Notes: a model not told the origin generated them from the letters alone. A DNA stretch of 64,000 nt from Piscirickettsiaceae bacterium (GCA_013215805.1 JABSQM010000014.1:294728-358727), one strand, 5' to 3'. Shown: positions 1 through 9,831, numbered from the stretch's first letter. Program-made: numbers and translations.

Positions 1-12
1 GAGATAAACATT

Positions 13-300
13 ATGTTTGATATAGGTTTCTGGGAATTATTACTTATTGTTATTGTCGCTTCGGCTGTATTTGGCCCCGAACGGTTACCTAGATTAATCC
101 GAGTCATAGGTTTATGGTTCGGACGTGCCAACCACTCCATACAGTCCATTCATAATGAAATATCACGAGAACTACTTATTGAAGAGTCTAAACAAGCATT
201 AGATAACATAGTAAAGCCACCAAGAATAAACGAAGAGACTTCACAAATTCAAGGATATATGAAACATAAGGATAGAGATGGACACCGAAGATCATCATAA
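13..300 (+). CDS. tatB: Sec-independent translocase subunit TatB
   Basis: TatB is the receptor-side subunit of the twin-arginine export system in the inner membrane and works with TatC. The 95-residue product opens with a short N-out transmembrane helix (about residues 4-20) ending in the conserved FGPERLP turn, followed by an amphipathic helix. This is the TatA/B fold. The motif, the identity of the next gene and the order B-C argue for TatB rather than TatA. tatA would lie just upstream, outside the window. The last 23 bases overlap tatC, so the two are probably co-translated. The C-terminal tail is short for TatB, as in many reduced genomes. Confidence 0.9.
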   Translation: MFDIGFWELLLIVIVASAVFGPERLPRLIRVIGLWFGRANHSIQSIHNEISRELLIEESKQALDNIVKPPRINEETSQIQGYMKHKDRDGHRRSS

Positions 301-1006
301 ACCCTTAATATCCTATCTTATAGAATTAAGAGGTCGTTTATTAAGAGGCGTGTTATCCGTATTAATTATTTCGTTTATATTATTACCATTTTCAAATGAC
401 TTATATCACTTTCTATCAGAACCGTTATTGCAATATCTACCAAAATCTAGCGGAATGATTGCAATAGAGGTAGCATCGCCATTTTTAACGCCATTCAAAC
501 TTACCCTAAGCTCAGCTATTATGCTAGCAGTACCTATACTGCTTTACCAATTCTGGGCTTTCATTGCTCCTGGCTTATATGATAGTGAACGTAAATTAGT
601 ATTTCCCTTATTATTTGCCAGCACTACCTTGTTTTTTTTAGGTGTTATATTCGCCTATTATATAGTGTTTCCACTTATTTTTGGATTTCTGACACAGGCA
701 GCGCCTGAAGGCGTCAAGGTAATGACTGATATTAGCAGTTACTTAGATTTTGTTTTGAGATTATTCTTCGCCTTTGGGCTAGCATTTGAAGTTCCTATTG
801 CCACTATTTTACTGATCTGGACTGGCGTATCAACGCCTAAAACACTGTCTGAAAAAAGACCATATATTATCGTTGGCGCCTTTGTGATTGCCATGTTATT
901 AACACCACCAGATATTATCTCACAGACATTATTAGCAGTACCAATATGGCTACTATTTGAATTTGGTTTGGTGTGCGCAAGGTGGTTTCCTAAAAGACTG
1001 AACTAA
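278..1006 (+). CDS. tatC: Sec-independent translocase subunit TatC
   Basis: TatC is the polytopic core of the Tat translocase that binds twin-arginine signal peptides. The 242-residue protein has six hydrophobic segments and the family hallmarks: ELRGRLL near residue 16 (signal peptide-binding Glu), FWAFIAPGLY (about 92-101), AFGLAFEVP with Glu near 171, and LTPPDIISQ (about 208-216). The ATG lies inside tatB and has an AAGGA ribosome site five bases upstream, supporting translational coupling. Nothing is missing relative to the family. About 260 bases without a gene follow, then convergent ctpA. Confidence 0.95.
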   Translation: MDTEDHHKPLISYLIELRGRLLRGVLSVLIISFILLPFSNDLYHFLSEPLLQYLPKSSGMIAIEVASPFLTPFKLTLSSAIMLAVPILLYQFWAFIAPGLYDSERKLVFPLLFASTTLFFLGVIFAYYIVFPLIFGFLTQAAPEGVKVMTDISSYLDFVLRLFFAFGLAFEVPIATILLIWTGVSTPKTLSEKRPYIIVGAFVIAMLLTPPDIISQTLLAVPIWLLFEFGLVCARWFPKRLN

Positions 1007-1266
1007 AATTATTTATAAGAAATAATAAGATTTATATATCAACCTATTTAGAGTATATAGAATAAAAACGTGTGTCTGTGCACAAACATATTAAGATGAT
1101 ATCATAGATATGGATAATTGGTATCTCTATAATATCCATAGTAAGGGTTTTTAGCCCTTGGCTATTAAATCTTTATTTATGGAAGATCCGTTAATATCAT
1201 ATGTTGTACTAATTTTATTTTTCTAGTTTTAGATATATAAGGAGCTGTATATATCATCATAGTTTT

Positions 1267-2607
1267 TCACAAATTATTCAAAGCTATAATATGTATTCCT
1301 TTCAATAAGTTTAATGCTTGTGATAAATAATAATCATTCACAACGAGGGGAATGGTAACATTTAATTCCTCATCGCTTATAGGTTCAATCTTATCTTTTT
1401 TTGTTTTTTGTTTACTGCTACTGCTATGTTCCAGATGACCGGATAGATCCTGTTCACGTAACTGTGTAGCATCATTAATTTTAAGCATACTTATATTAAT
1501 ATTCTCTATTTCAACATCAGGTATAATGCCTTGAGCTTGAATGGAATGACCAGAAGGCGTAAAATAGCGTGCGGTAGTAATTTTGATGGCATTATTGTTG
1601 TCAAGAGGCATCAAGGTTTGTACCGAACCCTTACCAAATGTTTTAGAGCCCAAAATGACTGCTCTATGGTGATCTTGTAAAGCACCAGCTACAATTTCTG
1701 ATGCTGAAGCCGAACCGCCATTAACTAATACTATTAATGGAGAGCCCTTCAAAATATCAGTTGGTGCTGCATAAAATGCGCGGGAAGAATTTCTAATTCG
1801 ACCCTCAGTATAAACAATTTTACCTTCACTTATAAAGGTATTAGAGACATCAACTGCGGCATCTAATATTCCACCAGGATTGTTACGTAAATCAAGTACC
1901 AAACCTTTGAGTTCACTACTATTATTATTTTCTTTCAATGTATTAATAGCCTTACTTAAGCTGTCACCAGTGCGAGATTGGAAGGTGCTAATTCGTATAT
2001 ATCCATAACCAGGTTCAATCATTCTATGTTTAACGCTTTCCATTTTGATAAAGGTACGCGTTAATTTTATTTTAAATGGCTTATGATCGCCTTTTCTAAT
2101 TATAGTTAGCAATAATTCACTATTAGGCCTTCCCCGCATAATATCGATAGCCTCACTTAGAGATAGACCCTTAACAGAAGCATTATTAAGACGAATTATT
2201 AAGTCACCAGATTGAATATCACTACGGGCTGCTGGAGTATTATCGATAGGGGCCACAACTTTGATAAACCCATTCTCCATAGTTACCTCTATTCCTATAC
2301 CACCAAACTCACCTGAAGTACCTTCATGTAGCTTTTTTAGATCATTAAAATCAAGATAAGTGCTATGAGGATCAAGGCTCGACAGCATTCCCTCAATTGC
2401 ATACTGCAATAACTCTTCATCTTCAATATGATCAACGTAACCATTTTTAATAATACCAAAAATTTCTGCAAAGTTGCGTAAATTATCTATAGGCAGCTCG
2501 GATAATATTTTAACTTTGCTGGCCAAAACAATTTGCCCAAAAAATAGCGATGCACCTAGAAAAGTACCTAATGACATAAAGCCAAAAGAACATGTAAAAA
2601 AATTCAT
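1267..2607 (-). CDS. ctpA: C-terminal processing peptidase, S41 family
   Basis: A periplasmic serine protease of the CtpA/Prc family that trims C-termini of envelope proteins, often cell-wall enzymes. It has an N-terminal hydrophobic signal or anchor, a PDZ domain (about 90-190) with the GGIGIEV entry, and the S41 catalytic core. The Ser/Lys dyad is visible: GGSASASEIVAG holds the nucleophile (about Ser301) and SKTFGKGSV holds Lys about 326, the 25-residue spacing seen in Prc. I chose the ATG at 2607, which has a GGAA ribosome site; a TTG four codons upstream is the alternative. It lies 23 bases after envC in the same direction, forming gpmI-envC-ctpA, a typical betaproteobacterial set. Confidence 0.93.
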   Translation of the reverse strand: MNFFTCSFGFMSLGTFLGASLFFGQIVLASKVKILSELPIDNLRNFAEIFGIIKNGYVDHIEDEELLQYAIEGMLSSLDPHSTYLDFNDLKKLHEGTSGEFGGIGIEVTMENGFIKVVAPIDNTPAARSDIQSGDLIIRLNNASVKGLSLSEAIDIMRGRPNSELLLTIIRKGDHKPFKIKLTRTFIKMESVKHRMIEPGYGYIRISTFQSRTGDSLSKAINTLKENNNSSELKGLVLDLRNNPGGILDAAVDVSNTFISEGKIVYTEGRIRNSSRAFYAAPTDILKGSPLIVLVNGGSASASEIVAGALQDHHRAVILGSKTFGKGSVQTLMPLDNNNAIKITTARYFTPSGHSIQAQGIIPDVEIENINISMLKINDATQLREQDLSGHLEHSSSSKQKTKKDKIEPISDEELNVTIPLVVNDYYLSQALNLLKGIHIIALNNL

Positions 2608-2630
2608 ATGAATTTCCAATTAAAAATTGA

Positions 2631-3791
2631 CTAACTTATTTTTTTCAACCATTTCAGCGGATTGATTGGTTTTCCTTTATGTCGCATCTCAAAATATAAA
2701 CCAGAATATTCATGCATTCCTCGAATACCGCTTTGGGCTATTAGTTCATCAGTAGAAACATCCTCTCCGACTTCCTTAAATAAAGTTTTATTATTACCAT
2801 ACAGCGTCATATACTGATCGCCATGATCAACAATTATCAATAAACCAAAACCTTTTAACCAGTTTGCAAACACAACTCTTCCAGGTGCGGATGCAACAAT
2901 ATTATCTCCAGTTGAGGTGGCAATAATAATGCCCTGCCAAGTTAGTTTTCCAATATTCCTATTTTTGCCATATCGCGCTAATAATTCACCTTTAACTGGC
3001 CATGTCAATAGGCCTAAACGCGTATGAAAAGGTTTATATTCTGATATTATTCGTTGTCTTAGATTTTCGATTTTAGGAACAAATTTATTAATCGGGGGCA
3101 ATAATCCATGTAAGTAACGTTTTTCTATTTTCAATAATTTGAGTTCGCTATCTTTCGCCAGTATTTCTTTTTCTAACAATATTAGTGTGTCTTGGCTTCG
3201 CCTGGTTTTACTTAGTAATATTTGCTGTTTTTTTTGTTCTTGCCGATGTAGTTGTTGCCGATATTTTTGCACGGCAAATAGACTATTATACTCCTGAGTC
3301 AAAATTTTCAGGCTGTCTTTAAGTTCAACCAATCGCCGTTTTCTAGCTTGGTGAATATAACGATAATAAGTCATGATCCTTGCTAATTCAGCGGGGTTAT
3401 TTTTATTTAACAAAATTTTTATATCACTATTTTGAAATTTAATATAAGCCGCTCGTACCTGACTTAATAATACGTCAATTTGCTGCTTGTGAAAATTCTG
3501 TTGCTCAAATTTCATCTCACTTAATATTGCTAATTTTCTAGCTCCCTGTTGAAGTTGTTTTTTTAAATTAAATACCAAATTATTCAGTTGGGATATAGTA
3601 TAACTTTGTTGTTTTAACTGTTTGTAAAGTGTTTCTTTAGAGTCTTTGCTTTTACTCAACCCCTCATCAAGAAATTTAATTTCAGTTTTGACACTATTAA
3701 GCTGTTGGCTATAATCTGCCATAGCCCAACTAGATAAGCTACATAGAAACAAGTTGATAAGGCTAAGGCGAACTAACATAGATGCGTTCAT
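2631..3791 (-). CDS. envC: Murein hydrolase activator EnvC (catalytically dead LytM domain)
   Basis: EnvC activates amidases that split septal peptidoglycan. The 386-residue protein has a signal peptide (about 1-25), a long coiled coil rich in Q, K, E and L (about 26-250) and a C-terminal M23/LytM domain (about 265-380). The zinc ligands of active M23 enzymes are absent: the first HxxxD position reads QxxxI and the HxH position reads GLY before FEMR. This is the signature of an activator rather than a hydrolase. Its start overlaps the gpmI stop by four bases (ATGA), so it is translationally coupled to that gene. Confidence 0.9.
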   Translation of the reverse strand: MNASMLVRLSLINLFLCSLSSWAMADYSQQLNSVKTEIKFLDEGLSKSKDSKETLYKQLKQQSYTISQLNNLVFNLKKQLQQGARKLAILSEMKFEQQNFHKQQIDVLLSQVRAAYIKFQNSDIKILLNKNNPAELARIMTYYRYIHQARKRRLVELKDSLKILTQEYNSLFAVQKYRQQLHRQEQKKQQILLSKTRRSQDTLILLEKEILAKDSELKLLKIEKRYLHGLLPPINKFVPKIENLRQRIISEYKPFHTRLGLLTWPVKGELLARYGKNRNIGKLTWQGIIIATSTGDNIVASAPGRVVFANWLKGFGLLIIVDHGDQYMTLYGNNKTLFKEVGEDVSTDELIAQSGIRGMHEYSGLYFEMRHKGKPINPLKWLKKIS

Positions 3792-5323
3792 TTAGTTTTA
3801 ATAAGTAGATGAGTACTCATTTCTGCTGGGATAGGTAAATCCATCAATGCCAACATAGTTGGTGCAATATCTGATAATGTACCGTGTGTTTCACACCTAG
3901 CCTTGCGACCCATGAAAATTAGTGGCACGGGATTGCTTGTGTGAGCGGTATGTGCTTGTCCTGTCTGTTCATTAAGCATTAACTCGGCATTTCCATGATC
4001 AGCAGTAACAATCATCTCACCTCCCACGTCACTCAATACCGACCATATTTTTCCAAGATGCTTATCCAGTACCTCAATAGCCTGAATAGCAGCATCGTAA
4101 TTGCCGCTATGACCCACCATGTCCGCATTAGCATAATTGCAAATTATGACATCATATTTGTTGCTTTTGATAGCATTTAATAAATTATCTGTAAGTTCAG
4201 ATGCACTCATCTCTGGTTTTTTGTCGTAAGTATCGATTTTAGGTGAAGGTACTAGAATTCGATCTTCACCGTCGAAGGGCTCATCACTGCCACCATTAAA
4301 AAAAAAGGTGACATGAGCATATTTTTCGGTTTCGGCAATTCGCAGTTGTTGTAGACCTAGCGAGGATATATATGAACCTAAAACATTATTAAGTTTTTTG
4401 GAAGGAAATGCTATTGGAGTATTGAAATCTTTTTTATATTCAGTTAAAGAAACGAACGTAGATAAATTGATATTACGGATCAGAGGAAAGCTATCAAACT
4501 GTGGGTCTATGAATGTATTGGTCAGTTGACGTGCCCGATCCGATCTAAAATTCATAAAAAATATTGCATCACCATCTTCAAGTCTAATTATTTGATCTCC
4601 GATTGAAGTGGCCTGCACAAATTCATCAGATTCGTTCCTCTGATAGGCCATATCAAGTGCCACTGAGGCATTTTCTGCATTATAAGTGCCTATGCCATTG
4701 GCAATTAATTGATAGGCCTTAGTTATTCGCTCCCAACGTTGATCGCGGTCCAAAGCGTAAAAACGACCAATAATGGAGGCAATTTTTCCACATCCCAGTT
4801 GTAATATAATTTTTTCCAACGCATTAATTGAAGAATGGGCACTCTTAGGAGGTGTATCACGTCCATCGAGAAAAGCATGCACATAAACCTCTTTGGCGCC
4901 GCGCTGGATTGCTAATTTAACCATAGCATAAATATGTTCTTCATGACTGTGTACTCCGCCTGGAGATAAAAGCCCCATAATATGTACGGCTTTTCCATCA
5001 TCTAGGACACGATCAACAGCATTGGTCAATGTACGGTTGGTAAAAAAAGAACCAGTCTTAATAGATCTACTAATGCGGGTGAGTTCTTGATAGACTACAC
5101 GACCAGCACCTAGATTGAGATGCCCTACCTCTGAATTGCCCATTTGATTGCTGGGTAGGCCAACACTAGCCCCAGATGCGCTGATCAACATGTGAGGATA
5201 GTTTGACCATAATTTGTCCCATATTGGTGTGTGTGCAGCTTGGATAGCATTATATTTTAGATCTTCGCTATAACCCCAGCCATCCAGGATTATTAGTGCT
5301 AATGGTCGATGAGGGTTGTTCAT
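3788..5323 (-). CDS. gpmI: 2,3-bisphosphoglycerate-independent phosphoglycerate mutase
   Basis: Interconverts 3- and 2-phosphoglycerate with a two-manganese phosphatase-like mechanism. At 511 residues it is full length. Visible motifs are LDGWG at the N-terminus (metal Asp), QMGNSEVGHLNLGAGR with the phosphorylated serine near residue 64, HAFLDGRDTPP, and the C-terminal metal motifs TADHGNAE and HTAHTSNPVP. Being cofactor-independent it needs no BPG. It heads the gpmI-envC-ctpA group on this strand. The 282-base gap to the divergent rhodanese gene should hold both promoters. Confidence 0.96.
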   Translation of the reverse strand: MNNPHRPLALIILDGWGYSEDLKYNAIQAAHTPIWDKLWSNYPHMLISASGASVGLPSNQMGNSEVGHLNLGAGRVVYQELTRISRSIKTGSFFTNRTLTNAVDRVLDDGKAVHIMGLLSPGGVHSHEEHIYAMVKLAIQRGAKEVYVHAFLDGRDTPPKSAHSSINALEKIILQLGCGKIASIIGRFYALDRDQRWERITKAYQLIANGIGTYNAENASVALDMAYQRNESDEFVQATSIGDQIIRLEDGDAIFFMNFRSDRARQLTNTFIDPQFDSFPLIRNINLSTFVSLTEYKKDFNTPIAFPSKKLNNVLGSYISSLGLQQLRIAETEKYAHVTFFFNGGSDEPFDGEDRILVPSPKIDTYDKKPEMSASELTDNLLNAIKSNKYDVIICNYANADMVGHSGNYDAAIQAIEVLDKHLGKIWSVLSDVGGEMIVTADHGNAELMLNEQTGQAHTAHTSNPVPLIFMGRKARCETHGTLSDIAPTMLALMDLPIPAEMSTHLLIKTK

Positions 5324-5605
5324 ACAATTATCCCTGATTTGCTAAGAAAAGTGTTGATGAGCGGCAATGTTATATTTGATACATTAAAAACATTGAAGAT
5401 AACGTATATTATATGTTTTTTTTAACGAAAAATAGTCTTTGTATGATGGGTAGGGATTAATATTTTGGCTAAAGACCTCAATTTCAGTTAATAGCAGCAT
5501 GTAGCACAGGTGAACGATTATGTTTAAATAATCATATCCAAGATTTTAAGAATGATTTAGAGCAGTAAATAATGCAGTAATAAATCCATCAATGAAGGTT
5601 GTATT

Positions 5606-6022
5606 ATGGGAAATATAGGCGAATTTATAGTAAATCACTGGTTTTTAGTAGCATTGTTCCTTGTATTGTCATGGCTAATATTCTCTAATGACTTCCATCA
5701 AAAGATGAATGGCTTTTCACAGATTAGTACAGCACAAGCCATTCAGATTATTAACAAAAATAAGGGTTTGTTTGTCGACATTCGAGAAGTAGTTGAATTC
5801 AATAAAGAACATATTTCAGATTCAATTAATATTCCTGTATCAAAATTGACGGAGAATATGGCGAAGTTGAAAAATCCTACTGATCCTATCATTTTAATTT
5901 ATGGAAATGGTCAGCGCGCACATGTTGTCGTGAAGCAATTGCAAAAAAATAATTTTACGGATATTTACGTTCTGAACGGTGGATTGAATGCTTGGAAAGA
6001 TGCCAAGCTACCCCTGTTTTAG
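5606..6022 (+). CDS. Membrane-anchored rhodanese-like protein lacking the active-site Cys (YibN type)
   Basis: A 138-residue protein with one N-terminal transmembrane helix (about 10-27) and a single rhodanese domain (about 40-137). The CH2A-like FVDIRE, the HISDSINIPVS stretch and the C-terminal NGGLNAWK are all present. The active-site loop, which normally begins with the sulfur-carrying Cys, reads YGNGQRA: Gly100 sits where Cys is expected. It therefore should not transfer sulfur as classical rhodaneses do. A GAAGG ribosome site precedes the ATG. It sits upstream of grxC, secB remnant and gpsA, the usual betaproteobacterial order. Confidence 0.85.
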   Translation: MGNIGEFIVNHWFLVALFLVLSWLIFSNDFHQKMNGFSQISTAQAIQIINKNKGLFVDIREVVEFNKEHISDSINIPVSKLTENMAKLKNPTDPIILIYGNGQRAHVVVKQLQKNNFTDIYVLNGGLNAWKDAKLPLF

Positions 6023-6065
6023 TCAAATAATAAATTATCATTTAATGATTAGGAGATATATAAGA

Positions 6066-6326
6066 ATGGCAAAGGTCGAAATTTATTCATCGGAACACTG
6101 CCCTTACTGTGTAATGGCAAAACAGTTATTAGATCGGAAAGGCATTATCTATAAAGAAATTAGAGTTGATCTTAATCCTGAAAAACGTCAGGAGATGTTA
6201 AAGAAGAGTCGTCAACGTACCGTGCCTCAAATATTCATAAACAATTAATCGATAGGCGGCTATACAGATCTATTAGCTATGGATAATACGCAAAAATTAG
6301 AAGGTATGTTAAAGGCAATAACGTGA
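6066..6326 (+). pseudogene. grxC: Glutaredoxin 3 with in-frame TAA
   Basis: The frame starting at ATG 6066 (with AGGAG upstream) encodes a class I glutaredoxin with the CPYC redox centre (Cys12, Cys15) and the TVPQIFI cis-Pro segment. A TAA at 6246-6248 cuts it after 60 residues. The same frame continues for 25 codons to TGA at 6324-6326. It reads SIGGYTDLLAMD, the conserved GGxxDL glutathione-binding end of the family, so the restored length (about 86) is normal. The stop occupies a position that is usually Glu, Gln or Lys, a single base change from TAA. The truncated product would lack part of the GSH site. Most likely a very recent nonsense mutation. Confidence 0.85.
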
Positions 6327-6459
6327 CAAATAAGGAAAGTCATAATTATAGGAACGCATCATTATCATAAAACGTAAGATAATAAAATTATAATGTACTG
6401 TCTAAAAGATCGACATGAGGTATGTCTATTATAATAATTTAAATATAGCTATATTTTTT

Positions 6460-6700
6460 ATAAGTCAAAATACCACGTGGAGAGAATATATAAAATTAAA
6501 TTTGTAAATAAATTGTCAATGCTAATTTTTGAGGCAGGCATTATCGTAAAAAATTAGCAATAAAACCAAATTTTTCAGGAAGAGTGAAACAAGACATCAT
6601 CCCCCAATTAATTTTTATGCGTATAATTTTGAAAAGGGGAAGGGTGTTAATTAGAAATTATCATATCCTAAAGTTTTTTTATATTATATCGAAAGTTATT
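6460..6700 (+). pseudogene. secB: Probable remnant of secB (export chaperone)
   Basis: No open gene lies between grxC and gpsA, where betaproteobacteria keep secB. Two short stretches resemble SecB at about the right spacing. At 6519 the frame reads LIFEAGIIVKN, compared with the family pattern LVEVxQAGIFxIRN. At 6598 another frame reads HPPINFYAYNFE, compared with CPNILFPYARE. They are about 21 codons apart, close to the family spacing of 23. Stops and frame changes intervene. The family patterns are from memory, so this is a synteny-supported inference and no functional product is expected. The remainder of 6327-6858 shows nothing else. Confidence 0.4.
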
Positions 6701-6858
6701 TTTACATGCTGTTTCCTAGATGATTTTTTACAATTGGTAATTTTAGCTGTTGAATTGAAATAATATACGTAGCTTAAAAAAAGGGGACTAAATTTCAAGG
6801 CAAATTCATAGGTCATAGAGAACACACTAACTATTCTAGGTTGTAATTTTTACTATTG

Positions 6859-7866
6859 ATGTCTAAACATCTTTTCCCCACGACAGTTATAGGTACAGGA
6901 GCATGGGCTACCGCTTTAGCAATTGCCATCGCTAGGAATGGCAATGAGGTACAGCTATGGGGTAGAAATACTCAGCATTTATATGATATGCGAATTACGC
7001 GCAGTAATGATCTGTACTTGCCAGGTATGAGATTACCTGACGAAATAAAATTTGAGCCTAACTTTAATGACGCCATAACCTTAGCAAGACATGTGTTGAT
7101 CTCCGTACCAAGTGTAGCTTTTGTAGAGATATTAAAAAAGGCTAAGCCACTATTAGCCGATAAAACACCATTGAGCTGGTCTACAAAAGGTCTTACACCA
7201 AAAACAGGTGATTTTCTATTGGATACGGCAACAACAATGCTAGGTACATCACGTAACTTAGCAGTTATTTCTGGACCCTCTTTTGCCGCAGAAGTTGTCA
7301 AGAATTTACCAACAGCAATTATCGTTGCCTCACAAAGTAAAATATTTGCCCAAGATTTAGCATCTGCATTGCATAGTTCAACTTTGAGAGTATATACGAC
7401 TGATGATGTCTTAGGTGTACAAATTGGTGGTACGGTAAAAAATGTATTAGCAATTAGCACAGGAATATCTGATAGCTTGGGTTATGGCGCCAATGCACGT
7501 GCAGCACTGATAACCAGAGGTATCGCTGAAACACTACGTTTTGCTACACGTTTAGGTGCTAGAATAAAGACTATATCTGGTTTATCAGGTGTTGGTGACT
7601 TAATTTTAACTTGTACGGATAATCAAAGTAGAAACCGCCAATTAGGTCTAGCCATAGGTCGAGGTTTGACTGTTTCTGAAGCAATCACTGAGGTGGGTAA
7701 GACAGTTGAAGGCATCTATGCTGCTCGAGAAGTGTTCAAACGGGCTCGAGAAATTGGTGTAGAAATGCCTATAATTGAACAAATTTACAAGATTTTATTC
7801 GAGGGCAATGATCCACGTAAAAGTGTGCAGACCCTACTTCATAGGGAACAAAAATCAGAAATATAG
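6859..7866 (+). CDS. gpsA: Glycerol-3-phosphate dehydrogenase [NAD(P)+]
   Basis: Makes sn-glycerol 3-phosphate from dihydroxyacetone phosphate for phospholipid synthesis, feeding plsY in this window. The 335-residue protein has the N-terminal Rossmann motif VIGTGAWATALA, ISVPS, WSTKGL, SGPSFAAEV, the catalytic IGGTVKNVLAIS lysine region and GLSGVGDLILTCT. Length is normal. I chose the ATG at 6859; a TTG sits directly before it. No strong ribosome site is visible. It stands alone, followed by almost 800 empty bases. Confidence 0.96.
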   Translation: MSKHLFPTTVIGTGAWATALAIAIARNGNEVQLWGRNTQHLYDMRITRSNDLYLPGMRLPDEIKFEPNFNDAITLARHVLISVPSVAFVEILKKAKPLLADKTPLSWSTKGLTPKTGDFLLDTATTMLGTSRNLAVISGPSFAAEVVKNLPTAIIVASQSKIFAQDLASALHSSTLRVYTTDDVLGVQIGGTVKNVLAISTGISDSLGYGANARAALITRGIAETLRFATRLGARIKTISGLSGVGDLILTCTDNQSRNRQLGLAIGRGLTVSEAITEVGKTVEGIYAAREVFKRAREIGVEMPIIEQIYKILFEGNDPRKSVQTLLHREQKSEI

Positions 7867-8649
7867 CTTACTCTATGTTGCAATATAATAAAAATAAGCT
7901 ATGAACAATATATACAATTATAAATATTGAGTATGAAACTTTATATGTTATGTAAACAGATTTAGTTTATAGAGGAGATATATTTGTACTTATATCTATC
8001 ATCTGACAAAGATAGCGTACCATTAAGAAATGAATTTCAGATGCTTGTGAAAATGAACAGTTAGAATTAAAATCATGACTCATAATCTCTGATAAAACTG
8101 CAGAAAAATTTGCCCATAGAGATAAACGTCATAATATCAAATAAATTATCTAAATTCAAGTTTACTTATAGTACTTATACTATATCAAGAAGCTGACTGT
8201 TATCATAATATAATTAACTGCTTTATTTTGCAAAACTGAATATGTGTAGATAAATAATTATGCATGTTATATTAATTTAAGTTAAAAAGCACTGATATGT
8301 CAATTCTGTAAGTATCAGTAGGCATTGTAAATGCGTAATACTAATGTATTTGATGTTACTAATTATATTGATTGCTGAATTTGATTATTATCAAGCATAC
8401 ATAAAATGTACTATGTACCAAATATAAATATTGCCTCAAACTAAGGATAATTACATCCTTTAAGTCCGAATATTAAAGATGTGGGATAAACATTAATCCT
8501 ATTAATATTACAGATGTCTATGAAGAAAGTATATTTGATATAAATGAAAAATTTTCTTAAAATGAAGATCCATAATCCTGAGCATTAGACAAAGATAGCC
8601 CGAAGCTTCATATCATTGAGATGTATGCATATCCCTGTCATTCATCGCT
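7867..8649. other. Gene-free stretch (783 bases)
   Basis: AT-rich sequence between gpsA and the convergent methyltransferase gene. All six frames are broken by frequent stops and I recognise no protein motif, tRNA or strong hairpin. It is long enough to have held one or two small genes, now unrecognisable. Confidence 0.5.
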
Positions 8650-9831
8650 TTATAATCGATGGCTTTGATCATTAAACTGAATACGAGGCAATAAAAATTT
8701 AAGATTATTAGTTAAAGTTAGTACTTTAAAAGACTCACCCATTTCACTGGGAAGGATGAGTTGTTTTATCTCTGAAGCTTGCTGAATCGATCGTAGCGGG
8801 TCATGGCTCCTTAAAGTTTCAAGTTTCAAAATATCACCAGAAATTAAAAAATTTGCTTGAGATTGAAAGCCAGCTATATCCAAGTTATGGTTATATGCCA
8901 CGGTAGCCAAAGAACTAAAATTAACATGTGCTGTAATATCCTGCAATCCTGGGAACAATAAAGGATTGTCATGACCTCGATTTTGAAAATAACACATTAA
9001 AGTCCCTAATCTCCGTTCTTGATGATAATAATCATTTTGAGAGTATCCATAATCAATAATAAAAATAGCTCCTTGATCCAATAATTCGGCAATGCTGATT
9101 AACCATAGATCAGATAATATATTTATTTCTGTTGTATATTCTTGATGACCAATTATTTGCTGCACTTTTTGTGCTTTTATGAGAAGTTCTGATTCCAAAA
9201 TTTCGTTTTTGTACCATTGAAGTTCACCTGCTGAATTAATCTTTATATATAGCTCCTCGATATGTTCATCTGAGAAATATAATAAATGAAAAGGCATTGC
9301 ATCGCAGACTTCATTTGCCAAAATGACACCTGTAAGATTAGTGGGTAGATAATCCAGCCATTGTATTAAATGACTTAGATGGGGGATAGCATCTTCTATT
9401 AGTCGTCGCTGTCTAGTGCGTAAATTGGCACTTACCTCGATGATAAAATAATTATTTGGAAGACTATTTAAATGATCTAGTTCAAGTAATATGTCCACAA
9501 CCATTTTTCCGCTACCAGCACCAAATTCTAAGATATCAGCATTGAAAAGTTGCTTCATTACATCCATCACATGATGAGCAAAAGCGCGAGAAAATAACGA
9601 AGATATTTCGGGGGCAGTTGTAAAGTCACCACCATAATTAATTTTAGGACTATCGACACTGTAATAACCCAAATTTGGATAATAAAGACACAGATTCATA
9701 TAATCAGCAAAATTAATTTTCCCGCCAGCTATACCAATTAGGTACTTAATCCTAGATAATAATTTTTCACTGTGCTGTTGCGCATTTTCATCAGGTATGG
9801 GTAATGTAGTAGGCATTAAAGGAGATTTCAT
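8650..9831 (-). CDS. Class I SAM-dependent methyltransferase, MidA/NDUFAF7 (COG1565) family
   Basis: Relative of mitochondrial NDUFAF7, which methylates an arginine in complex I; the bacterial substrate is generally unproven. Family hallmarks in the 393-residue protein are FADYMNLCLYYPNLGYY (about 41-57), GGDFTTAPEIS (68-78), the SAM motif LEFGAGSGKM (101-110), ANEVCDAMPFH and, later, IIDYGY with GTLMCY. Its ATG abuts the divergent folM ATG (CATATG), so any ribosome site lies within folM codons; none is obvious. An in-frame ATG five codons later is an alternative start. Confidence 0.85.
   Translation of the reverse strand: MKSPLMPTTLPIPDENAQQHSEKLLSRIKYLIGIAGGKINFADYMNLCLYYPNLGYYSVDSPKINYGGDFTTAPEISSLFSRAFAHHVMDVMKQLFNADILEFGAGSGKMVVDILLELDHLNSLPNNYFIIEVSANLRTRQRRLIEDAIPHLSHLIQWLDYLPTNLTGVILANEVCDAMPFHLLYFSDEHIEELYIKINSAGELQWYKNEILESELLIKAQKVQQIIGHQEYTTEINILSDLWLISIAELLDQGAIFIIDYGYSQNDYYHQERRLGTLMCYFQNRGHDNPLLFPGLQDITAHVNFSSLATVAYNHNLDIAGFQSQANFLISGDILKLETLRSHDPLRSIQQASEIKQLILPSEMGESFKVLTLTNNLKFLLPRIQFNDQSHRL

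Noticed and set aside
1143..1159. AAGGG/CCCTT hairpin after tatC as a terminator
   Set aside because: Only five base pairs and no T-run follows; too weak to list.
6972..7460. Long open frame antisense to gpsA
   Set aside because: gpsA is fully conserved on the other strand; the antisense frame is a codon-bias shadow with no motif.
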